Part shown: positions 24,459-32,674 of the stretch, one piece after another
How the letters are laid out: each line of letters opens with the position of its first letter
Numbering within the stretch: position 1 is the stretch's first letter
Origin: JACVCS01 sp038328575
GTDB taxonomy: Bacteria > Planctomycetota > Phycisphaerae > Phycisphaerales > UBA1924
Direction of reading: 5' to 3'
DNA: 41,809 nt
NCBI GenBank assembly: GCA_038328575.1
Contig: JBBQMD010000024.1
Location: 1-41,809, forward strand
Made by a program: the position numbers and the translations under genes
Notes under the pieces: generated by a model
What the model was told of the DNA's origin: nothing
Databases searched by the model: none
The model's input: the letters and a program-made list of their open reading frames with translations, nothing else

Positions 24459-27400
24459 ATGAGCACCGACGAAAACGCCATCGAGTCCTCAGCCCCCCAA
24501 GGCCAGCCGATCACGCGGGAGAGCGAGACCGTGTCGGCCGTCGACCTTCAGGTTGTCGCCTCTGCGCCGGAGCTTGCTGGGCTGGGCGACGGGGCGATGG
24601 GCTTCATCTCGTCGATCCAGGGCCAGCTCGCAGAGCTGGGTCGGATCGCGAGCGAGACAGCCCGGCGCGCCAGCGTCTTGGATCAGCGTGAGGCCACTCT
24701 CGCGGTTCGCACCGCCGAGCTGCACCAAGTCCGCCAGAAGGTCGAGCAGATGGGCGGCGAGCTCTCGGCGCGTCAACAGACGCTCGAAGACGAGCACGCG
24801 CGCCGCTCGGTCGAGATCGAATCACGCGAGCGCACGCTGAGCAATCGCCAGTCAGAACTGGAGCGTCAACTCGCCCTCGCCCAAGGCGTGGAGAACGACC
24901 GGCAAGCCGTTGACCAGGACCGCCGTGATCTGGAAGCGCTGCAGAGCGAGCTTGCGTCTCAACGCGAAACGGTCCAGGCCGATCGCGCCGCGATGGAATC
25001 GACCTTCGCCGACGAGTCCGCCTGTCTGCACCAGACGCGGGAAGAAATCGAAGCCTCCGCCGCCCAGCTCGCCGACGCCCGCGCACAGCTTTCCGAAGCC
25101 CGCGCGCAGCTCGACCAAGCCAACGAAGCCCTGGCACGCGATCGCGCCGTCCTCGTTGCAGCAACCGGCGCCGTGGAGTCTGACCAAGCCGAGATCGAGT
25201 CACGTCGGCAACAGCTCGCTCAACGCGAGAGCGTGCTGAGCACTCAGCGCCAAGAGCTCGAACTCCGCGCCACACAACTCGAAGAGCAATCCCTCGCGGC
25301 CCACGCCTGGCAGGAAGAAACCGACGCCGAGCTGGCCAAGCACGAGCGCGCCGTGAACGAGCGCGAGAAAACGCTCGAATCCCGCGAGCAGGAACTCGCC
25401 CGCCGCGATCAGGAACTGTCGCGCCGCGAGCAGGAGCTCTCGCTTCGCGAGCAAGAGCTTCTACAGAGCGAGCAGCGCGTCAACGCCATGGCTGAGCAGG
25501 CCAGCCAGTCGATCGCGCTGGGCGAGAATGCCAAGGCCGAGCTCGAGAGGATCAACATCGAGCGTCAGGAACTCCAGCATCAGCGCGCTGAGCTGGACAC
25601 CGCCCGCGTTAGCGAGCTGGCGACGATCGAGCAGCGCGAAAAGACATTTAACCAGCGCCTCGCCTCGATCCAGAAGAAGGCCGACGCGCTGGACGATCAG
25701 CAGCGCACCATCGCCCAAGAGCGCGCGGCGGCCGAAACCTCCCTCCGCCAAAGCGAGCAGGTCCGTGCCATGGCCGAGCAGGAGCTCGCTGAATCCCGCA
25801 AGCTCATGAGCGCCGACCGCGCCGCAGGCCAGCGTCTGGTCACAATGGAGCAGGAACAGGAGCAACTTCGCCGCGCCTTCACCGAAGAGACCGCCCGTCG
25901 CTCGCAGATCGAGCGCGCATTCGCCGAGCTCGAAGAGAGTGCCGCCTCTACCCGACGCGAGGCCCAGCGCTCGCTTGAAGAAGGCCTGACCGCCCTCGAA
26001 GGCCTGGAAACCACCCGCGCCCGTTGCGCCGAACTCGAAGCCACGATCGCGTCGCTGGATTCCACGTCGCGCACGCGCGAGGCGTCACTCACCAGCGAGC
26101 TCGAAGCCGAGCGGCTCAACGCCAGCGCGCTCGAGCAGCGCATCCAGCAGATCGACACTTTGGCGAGCGAGGAGCACGCGCGCCTTTCCAGCGCTGTTGC
26201 CGAAACGCACCGTCTGACCGCCGAGCTCGCCTCGTCTCAGGCCCGCGTTGGCGAGCTGGCGGATCTTGCCAGCGACGTAGAGCGTGGCGCCGGTGACGCC
26301 GCGGAGTCCCTGCGTGCGCAGCTCGAAGCCGTCCGCGCTTCCGGTGAAGTCAAGGTGGCGGAGATGGCCGCGAAGCTCGAAGCCCTTGAGCGCACGCTGG
26401 GCCAGTCGCAAGAGTGCCAGACCCTGGCCGAGCAGAGCACCGCCGCCATGAGCTCCGAGCACGAGCGCGCAACCAGCGAGCTCGCGGAAGCAAAGGCGGT
26501 CATCGCCAGCACCAACGCCGCGATCGCCGAGGCCAGGAACGATGCCGAGCGCGCCCGCCAGAACCTGGCGACCGCCGAGCAGGGCCTTGTGAAAGTCCGC
26601 ACCGAAGCCGAAAGCGCACGCGCCGAACTTGCCACCCACGCCACTGACGAGCGAGCCGGCGAAGCCAGCCAGCGCAAGCTCAAGGAACTGGGCGAAGCCC
26701 TGGTCAAGCGCGAAGACGCGATCCGTGTCCTGAGCAAGCGCGTCGAAGAGGCCGAACAGCGGATCGAAGACGCCGAGCACCGCGCCGACGAGGCCGAGGC
26801 GGCCCGCCAGCGTGCCCAAAGCGACGCGCCGGGAGCAGCCGACGCGTTCGTTGAGCGATTACAGCTTCGTCACTCGCGCCTCGTGCGCTACAAGAAACTC
26901 CTCAGCACGCACGCGATGAAGATCGTGAAGGCCAAGGCGGCGATTGAGAAGAAGGGCGAGCAGTACAACGAGCTCCTGAGCCAGCAGAACCGCATCATGG
27001 AGGCCGCCACGGCTCTCAAGCAGGAGCGATCCCGCGTACAGGCCAAGCTCGCGCGCTCGCAATCGGCCAGCATGCTCTTCTTCGCAGTCGGCACAATCGC
27101 GATCGTCGGCATCGGCTCGTGGTTCGCCGCGACGAAGATGGCCCCCGCGACCTTCGCCGCCCGCACCACCCTCATCGCCGACGGCAAGGGACGCGTGCCC
27201 GCCGAGGACGACCTGCGCGCCTGGACCGCCAGCCACGAGAAGATGCTCGAAGATCCGCAGTTCTTCCAGCTCGTCGCCGAGCGCTTCGCGCAGCGCGGCA
27301 TGTCGTCGCTTGGCACCTCGCCCAGCGTCGCGCAGAAGCTCAGAAATGACCTGTCATTCCAGACCGACACCGCTGGCAAGCTCACTCTTGAACTGCGAAG

Positions 27401-27680
27401 CCAGGGCCAGGAACGCACCGTGCGCGAGCTGGAAACCGTTACGCTCGCCATGGTCGCTGTCGCCAACGCCCAGCGCGAAGCCCGCGGCGACGGTGCCGCC
27501 ACCGCCATCGACTCGCCCCCAGTTGCCGGCAACGAACCCATCGCCGACCAGCGCATGCTCTACGTCGCCACCTTCGGCGGCGGCGGCCTGCTGCTCAGCG
27601 TCATCATCTGGCTCATCCTCTACCGCGCTCTGGCCCAGAGCAAACGCAACTTCGAGCAGCAACTCTCCATCGAGACCTGA
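24459..27680 (+). CDS. Giant coiled-coil protein with C-terminal Wzz-like membrane module
   Basis: This 1073-residue protein begins with ~50 residues of low-complexity sequence, followed by about 800 residues of near-continuous heptad coiled coil rich in Glu, Arg, Gln and Ala, with recurring E-Q-E-L and R-E-Q-E-L blocks. A membrane helix (~872-892, MLFFAVGTIAIVGIGSW) leads into a ~140-residue periplasmic domain, then a second helix (~1037-1058) and a short tail. The periplasmic part (FAARTTLIADG, DPQFFQLVAERF, SVAQKLRNDLSF, KLTLELRSQ) resembles the Wzz chain-length/BY-kinase adaptor fold. By contrast the long coiled coil should sit in the cytoplasm. No kinase motif is visible. Wzz-likeness is inferred from pattern, not computed. 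Confidence 0.82.
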   Translation: MSTDENAIESSAPQGQPITRESETVSAVDLQVVASAPELAGLGDGAMGFISSIQGQLAELGRIASETARRASVLDQREATLAVRTAELHQVRQKVEQMGGELSARQQTLEDEHARRSVEIESRERTLSNRQSELERQLALAQGVENDRQAVDQDRRDLEALQSELASQRETVQADRAAMESTFADESACLHQTREEIEASAAQLADARAQLSEARAQLDQANEALARDRAVLVAATGAVESDQAEIESRRQQLAQRESVLSTQRQELELRATQLEEQSLAAHAWQEETDAELAKHERAVNEREKTLESREQELARRDQELSRREQELSLREQELLQSEQRVNAMAEQASQSIALGENAKAELERINIERQELQHQRAELDTARVSELATIEQREKTFNQRLASIQKKADALDDQQRTIAQERAAAETSLRQSEQVRAMAEQELAESRKLMSADRAAGQRLVTMEQEQEQLRRAFTEETARRSQIERAFAELEESAASTRREAQRSLEEGLTALEGLETTRARCAELEATIASLDSTSRTREASLTSELEAERLNASALEQRIQQIDTLASEEHARLSSAVAETHRLTAELASSQARVGELADLASDVERGAGDAAESLRAQLEAVRASGEVKVAEMAAKLEALERTLGQSQECQTLAEQSTAAMSSEHERATSELAEAKAVIASTNAAIAEARNDAERARQNLATAEQGLVKVRTEAESARAELATHATDERAGEASQRKLKELGEALVKREDAIRVLSKRVEEAEQRIEDAEHRADEAEAARQRAQSDAPGAADAFVERLQLRHSRLVRYKKLLSTHAMKIVKAKAAIEKKGEQYNELLSQQNRIMEAATALKQERSRVQAKLARSQSASMLFFAVGTIAIVGIGSWFAATKMAPATFAARTTLIADGKGRVPAEDDLRAWTASHEKMLEDPQFFQLVAERFAQRGMSSLGTSPSVAQKLRNDLSFQTDTAGKLTLELRSQGQERTVRELETVTLAMVAVANAQREARGDGAATAIDSPPVAGNEPIADQRMLYVATFGGGGLLLSVIIWLILYRALAQSKRNFEQQLSIET

Positions 27681-27714
27681 CGCCCAGCGGTCGCGACACC
27701 AACTCGGCGCTCGC

Positions 27715-29490
27715 TCACTTCACCTCGATCCACACGCCAGATCGCGCTGGCAGGCGCGAGACCGGCGCCCAACCCCACAGGTTGCCCTCCGCATCCAGCC
27801 GCAGATCGGTCGTCGAAGGCAGCGGCGACTCCATGGTCGACGCGAGGATTGACGCCTTCGCCGACGCGGGAATCTGCAAGCCATTGCTCGTCACGCTCGG
27901 CACGACAACTTCCTTGTCGCTGAGATTAAACACGCCGATGATCGTCGGCCCGCTCTTCTCCAGCCCCTGCGCGTCCTTGGTCTTGACGCCCCGCCGAACG
28001 ATCGTGAGCACGCCCGGCGCTTGCGAATCGATCACCTGGGTCGCCCCGCGCCGCAGCGTCGGGCTGTCGTTGCGCGCGTGAATCAGCCGCCGGTACAGAT
28101 TCAGCAGCGAGCCCGACTCGCCCTCCTGCTTCTTCACGTTGATCCGCCGGAAGTCCGCCTGCGGCGGCTGCCACGCCTTCGCATCGCTGAACGATCCCGA
28201 CTTCTCCGCTGTCCACTGCATCGGCGTGCGCAGCTTCTCGTCGGGCTTGTCCCCCAGCATGCCGATCTCTTCGCCGTAATACACAAACGGCACGCCCGGC
28301 AGCGTGAACTGGATCATCGCGCCCAAACGCGCCATCTCGAGGTTGCCGCCAAACTGCGTGAGCGAGCGCGTCTGGTCGTGGTTCGCCAGGAACGTGCTCT
28401 GGCTCAGCTCCGGAAACGCCGCGAGCGTCCGCTTGATCTGCTTGCCGATCAGGTCCGAGTTGCCGTCCTTGATGCCCTTGATGATCGCGCTTGACAGCTC
28501 AAACTCGAAGCACGAATCAAGCTCATCGCCGACGTACGACGCGATCTCCTCCGAGCCCGCCCACACCTCGCCGACCGCGAACGCGTCGCCCTTGATCGCC
28601 TTGTACTTCGCGTTGAACTGCTTCAGCCACGCGTGAGTCCCGGGCGTGTTCTCCTGCACCTTGCCGTCTTCGATCAGATGCCGGATCGCGTCCAGGCGGA
28701 AGCCATCCACGCGCATGTCCTCAAGCCAGAAGCGGACCACCTCGTCCATCTGCTTGGTCACGTCGGCGTTGCGGAAGTTCAGATCTGGCATCCGGCTGCT
28801 GAAGATCCCGTAGTAGAACAGGCTGTTCTTGCCACTGGGCGGGTTCACGCGATGCCACACCTTCTGATTCCACGGGCCCTTCCACGCCGGGTCCTTGTCG
28901 TTCCAGATGTACCAGTCGTGGTAGGGGCTCTTGGGGTCGATCGCGCGGGTGAACCACTCGTGCTTGTCCGAGTGATGATTGAGCACGAGGTCGATCACCA
29001 CGCGGATGCCACGCTTGTGGCACTCGTCAACCAGGCGCTTGAAGTCCTCGTTGGTGCCATAGTCGCTCTCGACTTTGAAGTAGTCGGTCGTGTCGTAGCC
29101 GTGATACGTGGGCGACTCGCTCATCGGCAGCAGCCAGATCGCTTTGACGCCCATCGACGTCGCGGGGTTGTTCTTCCCGTCGTTGAGGTAATCCAGCTTG
29201 TCGATGAGGCCCTGGATATCGCCGATGCCGTCGTTGGCCTTCGCGCCGATGCGCGAGTCATTGAACGAGCGCACGAACACCTGATAGAACACCGCGTCGG
29301 TCCACCACCCCGTCGGCGACTTCCGAGTGCCAGCGCTCGGAGCGGGCGTGGTCACCATCGGCGTGGGCGTCGCCGCCTCCGGATTGATGGTCGCCTGCCC
29401 GCGCGCCGGCGCAGCGAGCAGCCCCGCCAATAGCGCCGCCGCGATCAAGAGACACGCACAACGCCCCGCACCGTGGATCCGTGTGTTCAT
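27715..29490 (-). CDS. Secreted GH13-family alpha-glycosidase
   Basis: This 591-residue alpha-amylase-superfamily enzyme begins with a signal peptide ending near A-R-G-Q. The catalytic barrel runs from TDAVFYQVFVRSFND to ~residue 470. The conserved blocks are VVIDLVLNHHSDKH, VDGFRLDAIRHL with nucleophile D267, AVGEVWAG with acid/base E308, and LANHDQTR with D372, so all three carboxylates are present. A C-terminal beta domain follows. The blocks look like alpha-amylase/oligo-1,6-glucosidase or trehalose-synthase type, and the exact specificity is not decidable here. It should hydrolyse or transglycosylate alpha-glucans outside the cytoplasm. It is convergent with the coiled-coil gene (34 bp) and the last gene of the local minus-strand run. 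Confidence 0.92.
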   Translation of the reverse strand: MNTRIHGAGRCACLLIAAALLAGLLAAPARGQATINPEAATPTPMVTTPAPSAGTRKSPTGWWTDAVFYQVFVRSFNDSRIGAKANDGIGDIQGLIDKLDYLNDGKNNPATSMGVKAIWLLPMSESPTYHGYDTTDYFKVESDYGTNEDFKRLVDECHKRGIRVVIDLVLNHHSDKHEWFTRAIDPKSPYHDWYIWNDKDPAWKGPWNQKVWHRVNPPSGKNSLFYYGIFSSRMPDLNFRNADVTKQMDEVVRFWLEDMRVDGFRLDAIRHLIEDGKVQENTPGTHAWLKQFNAKYKAIKGDAFAVGEVWAGSEEIASYVGDELDSCFEFELSSAIIKGIKDGNSDLIGKQIKRTLAAFPELSQSTFLANHDQTRSLTQFGGNLEMARLGAMIQFTLPGVPFVYYGEEIGMLGDKPDEKLRTPMQWTAEKSGSFSDAKAWQPPQADFRRINVKKQEGESGSLLNLYRRLIHARNDSPTLRRGATQVIDSQAPGVLTIVRRGVKTKDAQGLEKSGPTIIGVFNLSDKEVVVPSVTSNGLQIPASAKASILASTMESPLPSTTDLRLDAEGNLWGWAPVSRLPARSGVWIEVK

Positions 29491-29549
29491 GCCCGGAGCG
29501 TATCCGGGCTCGCGCGCCGTCCGCGCGCCCCGCTCACTCGCGGCTCAAC

Positions 29550-30338
29550 TCACTCGCGAATCAGCTCGGGCAACGCCGCGAACGAAGCGACCGTATTGCG
29601 CACGCGCGCGTCGCGATCGCCCTTGCTCATGGCCTTCCAGGTGACCGTCTCGCCGGTGGGCAGCGTGTTCGGACCGGCGGGCACCGCCGACGTGCCCGCC
29701 GGAGTGGCGCCGGGCGTGCCCGGGCGCGTCCCGCCGGGCGTCGGCGCTACGGGCGCGCCCGCCCGTGTGCCGGGCTTGGGCTTCGGCGCTGCCTTGGGCT
29801 TCGTGAGGCTCGCGGAATGCAGTGAATCCAGCTTGCCGTCCTTCCACACTTCCTTGAACGTCGGCTTGCCCTCAGCGTTGTACCAGATCCAATCGCCCTC
29901 GGGCCGGCTGTTCTTGATCATCCCCTCGACCAGCGGCTTGCCGCTCTCGCGCCCGACCTTCAGCATCTGGTCCGCCAGCTTGCCGTTGTCAAAGCGCACC
30001 ACCGAGGTGCTTCGCACCCGCGCGCCATTGCGCACAAACTCGCCCCGGGTCTCGTCCCAGCGCAGCTCCTCGGTCCCGATCTTTTGATTGTTCACATACA
30101 CGCCCAGCTTGGCGTTCTGGCTCATCGCCTGATACTTCTGCGCCGGCGCCCGCAGTGAGTCCGCCTGCTGCTTCGCCGTTGCAACCTGCGTCTCCAACTC
30201 CGCGGCCTTCTTCTCCGCAGCGTCCGCACGCACCTTCTGCGTCTCCATCTCGCTCTTGTAGCAGCCCGGCAACACGCTCATCCCAAGCGCGGCACACACG
30301 ATCAACGACGCGACAGTTCGGCTCGAAGCGCGGCTCAT
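29550..30338 (-). CDS. Lipoprotein with coiled-coil segment and MORN-like repeat
   Basis: This 262-residue lipoprotein has a signal ending V-L-P-G-C (Cys26). It is followed by a short charged coiled coil (residues ~28-60, AEKKAAELETQVATAKQQ), then a domain with GVYVNNQKIGTEELRWDE and a GDWIWYNAEGKPTFKEVWKDG block. That block resembles the MORN/toxin-immunity style repeat 'W.YY..G....E..YK.G'. The C-terminal third is Ala/Pro/Gly-rich, with a final helix. ATG 30338 was chosen because GGAG lies nine bases before it; a TTG at 30353 is upstream. The function is unknown, and a scaffold or envelope role is likely. It is 59 bp before the GH13 gene. Confidence 0.75.
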   Translation of the reverse strand: MSRASSRTVASLIVCAALGMSVLPGCYKSEMETQKVRADAAEKKAAELETQVATAKQQADSLRAPAQKYQAMSQNAKLGVYVNNQKIGTEELRWDETRGEFVRNGARVRSTSVVRFDNGKLADQMLKVGRESGKPLVEGMIKNSRPEGDWIWYNAEGKPTFKEVWKDGKLDSLHSASLTKPKAAPKPKPGTRAGAPVAPTPGGTRPGTPGATPAGTSAVPAGPNTLPTGETVTWKAMSKGDRDARVRNTVASFAALPELIRE

Positions 30339-30469
30339 AGTCAAGTACTCCAAAGGTGAGCCAAATATACCCGCCCCGGGGGCCGGTCGCGCACCCTGCG
30401 CGCAATTGCGATCTCGCTGGAGCTCCGCTGACCGCGCCGTTCATCCCCGACAATCAAAGGCCACGCCTC

Positions 30470-30510
30470 AAAAAAGAAGAAGGCCCCTCGCGCCGGAAGC
30501 GCCAGGGGCC
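30470..30510 (-). terminator. Rho-independent terminator of the PEP-CTERM-like gene
   Basis: On the minus strand GGCCCCT (30510-30504) pairs with AGGGGCC (30488-30482), with an inner GC-rich bulged stem, followed by a TTCTTCTTTTTT run (30481-30470). This is a good canonical terminator. Confidence 0.82.
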
Positions 30511-30545
30511 AGTGGGCTCTGCCCATGAGACGGGGACCGTTCCGA

Positions 30546-31232
30546 TTAGCGGCGACGACGAACAGCAACGATGCCACCGAGGCCCAGCAGGGCCATGGCA
30601 CCGGGGGTCGGGATCGCGGCGTTACCGGAGAACGAGGTGTTCGCGGTGAAGGAGTTCACGACGCCGTTAACGCCTAAGAGGCTCGCGGCGGTGGTGAGGG
30701 TCAGATCAGTGACGGTGAACACGGCTTCCTGGGGGTTCACGAAGCTGTTGCCGTTCAGGAAGGGGGTGAGCGCCGCGCCCGCGGTGTACGAAAAGCCGTT
30801 GGTATCGCTGAACAGGATCGACTGTGTCGAGCCGACTTGGAAGAACGCGCCGGTGCCCGAAGGCAGCGTGGTGCCGGTGAGGATGTCCACGCGAGTCATG
30901 CCCTGGCCCTGGTAGATCGTGAAGGTGCCAGTCACGGGGATCTGGATGGTCCCGCCGGGGAGCACAACGCCCGTGCCCAGGACGAAGTTCACTTCCATGT
31001 GCGCACCGAGGAACGAGGGGCTCGGGAGAGCCTGGCCGGAACCATCGACGAAGAAGTCGATGTTCGCGCTGGTGTCGTACGTCATCTGGCCCAGGCCAAC
31101 GCCAGCGCCGTTGGCGACGTGCGTCAACTGATTGCCGCCGGTCGGATCGGCGAACTGGAACGTGACGCTGGCGTTTGCGCCAGCAGCAAGGGCCAAGACA
31201 GTGGTAAGCGCGAGTGCGATGTTGCGAGTCAT
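30546..31232 (-). CDS. PEP-CTERM-like exported protein
   Basis: This 228-residue protein has a signal peptide (MTRNIALALTTVLALAAGANA) and a beta-rich mature region rich in Gly, Thr and Phe. The end is the tripartite sorting signal: PTPG, a hydrophobic helix (AMALLGLGGIVAV) and an Arg cluster RRRR. This 'PTPG' variant of PEP-CTERM is the substrate class for exosortase, which cuts before the helix and anchors or releases the protein during export. The start has GAGGAGG upstream. No exosortase gene is visible here. The protein could be a surface or extracellular-matrix component. Confidence 0.9.
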   Translation of the reverse strand: MTRNIALALTTVLALAAGANASVTFQFADPTGGNQLTHVANGAGVGLGQMTYDTSANIDFFVDGSGQALPSPSFLGAHMEVNFVLGTGVVLPGGTIQIPVTGTFTIYQGQGMTRVDILTGTTLPSGTGAFFQVGSTQSILFSDTNGFSYTAGAALTPFLNGNSFVNPQEAVFTVTDLTLTTAASLLGVNGVVNSFTANTSFSGNAAIPTPGAMALLGLGGIVAVRRRR

Positions 31233-31260
31233 GATTCTCTTCCTCCTCTGAAAGTAATCC

Positions 31261-31326
31261 GGGGCAAGTAGCCCCGCATGTGTGAGCGGTGTCAGGGGTC
31301 AATCTCTTCAACCACGACTGTTGAAG
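31261..31326 (-). promoter_or_regulatory. Paired hairpins in the leader of the PEP-CTERM-like gene
   Basis: Two perfect hairpins lie within the leader. GGGGC/GCCCC with a 5-base loop spans 31261-31275, and CTTCAAC/GTTGAAG with a 7-base loop spans 31306-31326. The rest of the gap to 31555 has three CGGGCAA copies (31400, 31413, 31468). They may be operators or leader structures, but I have no promoter that I trust. Confidence 0.4.
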
Positions 31327-31555
31327 CCGACTGCCCGGTGTGACGCGGAGTACAACCGCGCCAACTCCCGCTCTGGTAATGTTGCCCACAAAGCACATCC
31401 GGGCAAGTCAATCGGGCAAAAGTATGCTCAACCACAACAAAAATCCACAGAGCGGACGGTGAGAGTTCGGGCAAAACGAGCCGTTCGTTCGTAAAACGTT
31501 CACTATGAAAAACGCTCGGGTGTTTTGCTCGGTGTTCGATCGGCGTGTAAACGCT

Positions 31556-32146
31556 TCACAATTTGAGGCCCGTGCGTTCCGGCACTGATACTTCTAGAAG
31601 CTTCGACGGCTGGTCTTGCGAATCCATCAGCAGCATCTGGTAGAAGCCCACGTCGTGCCACTGCTCGAGCTTCCAGCCCACCTGACGGAACACACCGATC
31701 GCGTCAAACCCCACCGCCAAATGTAGGGCCACCGACGCCGGGTTCGGCTGCGCGATCCCCGCGATCAGCGAGTGGAACCCCGCAACGCGGCAGGCGGTGA
31801 TCAGCGTCGCATACAACGACTTCCCCACGCCCCGACCCTGAGCAAAGGCCTCGACGTAGATGCCGACTTCGGCCGTGGGTCGATACGCGTCGCGCTCGCG
31901 CCACCGCGCGGCTTTGGCATAGCCTGCAAACCGCCCGCCGCCCGCGCCGCTGGTGCCGTTGCTTCCGATTTCGGGAATCTCTGCGACGAAATACGGGAAG
32001 AGGGGTCGGGTTTCCAGCCACGCATCGCGCATGGCCTCGCTGGTGACGGGCTGATACGCGAAATGCACGGCGGAACCGGTGATGTACCGGTTTGTCAGGG
32101 TCGCGATCGCGGGAAAGTCCGCTACAACCACTGGGCGGATGAGCAT
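31556..32146 (-). CDS. PAT/Bar-like GNAT acetyltransferase
   Basis: This 196-residue protein is of the phosphinothricin-acetyltransferase-like (YncA/Bar) GNAT subgroup, which acetylates small amino-acid analogues or methionine derivatives. Markers are MLIRPVVVADFPAIATLTNRY, the RWRERDAYRPTAEVGIYV segment, the acetyl-CoA loop Q-G-R-G-V-G-K-S-L-Y, AGIAQPNPASVALH and FRQVGWKLEQWHDV. A Gly-rich insert (GSNGTSGAGGG) lies around the middle strand. ATG 32146 begins at the canonical LIRP strand; a longer frame to 32281 is not needed. The natural substrate is unknown, and resistance function is only a family possibility. Confidence 0.85.
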   Translation of the reverse strand: MLIRPVVVADFPAIATLTNRYITGSAVHFAYQPVTSEAMRDAWLETRPLFPYFVAEIPEIGSNGTSGAGGGRFAGYAKAARWRERDAYRPTAEVGIYVEAFAQGRGVGKSLYATLITACRVAGFHSLIAGIAQPNPASVALHLAVGFDAIGVFRQVGWKLEQWHDVGFYQMLLMDSQDQPSKLLEVSVPERTGLKL

Positions 32147-32674
32147 GAAGCGCGAGCGTAGCACGGAAGGGCGGGCATCGGGCGCGCCGGCGGATGAAGT
32201 TTGAACGATTTTCATACGGCGCGAAGCGACGTGAGCGCTCGACGCGAAGCGGGTTGACGCGAGCGCTGGTTTCTGGTGCAATGGCTTGCCAGAGCGAGAC
32301 TTGCGAGCGGGCAGGATCGTGCGTGCGAGTGAAGGCGCTTCGGGAACTGTGTCCCGCGAGCGGTCGTATCACCTGTTCGGCCGGATTGGCGACTGGTCGC
32401 CAGCGCGGTCGCGTGGGATCTTCGGGGAGCTCGAGAAGGCGGGTTGAGAGAAGTAGGGAGTGACGAGTCGAAGTTTGCGCGCGGCGGGTGAACAATCTCG
32501 GCCCGAAGCAGCCTGCATGGGTGGGAAACGAGCAAGGGCGTCCGGGACGATGCGAGTCGGGGTTCTTGTGAGCGAGCGGTGGTGGGGGGTAAGTGGTGGG
32601 GGGCGCAGTAGAGGCGCGGGCGAGCGGAGCGCCGATCAGCGGCGGGCGAAACTTCTGGGAAGGACAAGCGACGT
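32147..32674. other. Gene-free gap upstream of the pilM operon
   Basis: This 528-bp, very GC-rich gap separates divergent genes. I see no convincing gene or promoter. It contains two 11-bp direct copies of GTGGTGGGGGG (32579-32589 and 32593-32603), about 70-95 bp before the pilM start. GGAAGGA at 32658-32664 is a good ribosome site for pilM. Confidence 0.6.

Noticed and set aside
31561..32146. PAT/Bar-like gene as an antibiotic-resistance determinant
   Set aside because: The family includes many housekeeping acetyltransferases; nothing here points to resistance or mobility.
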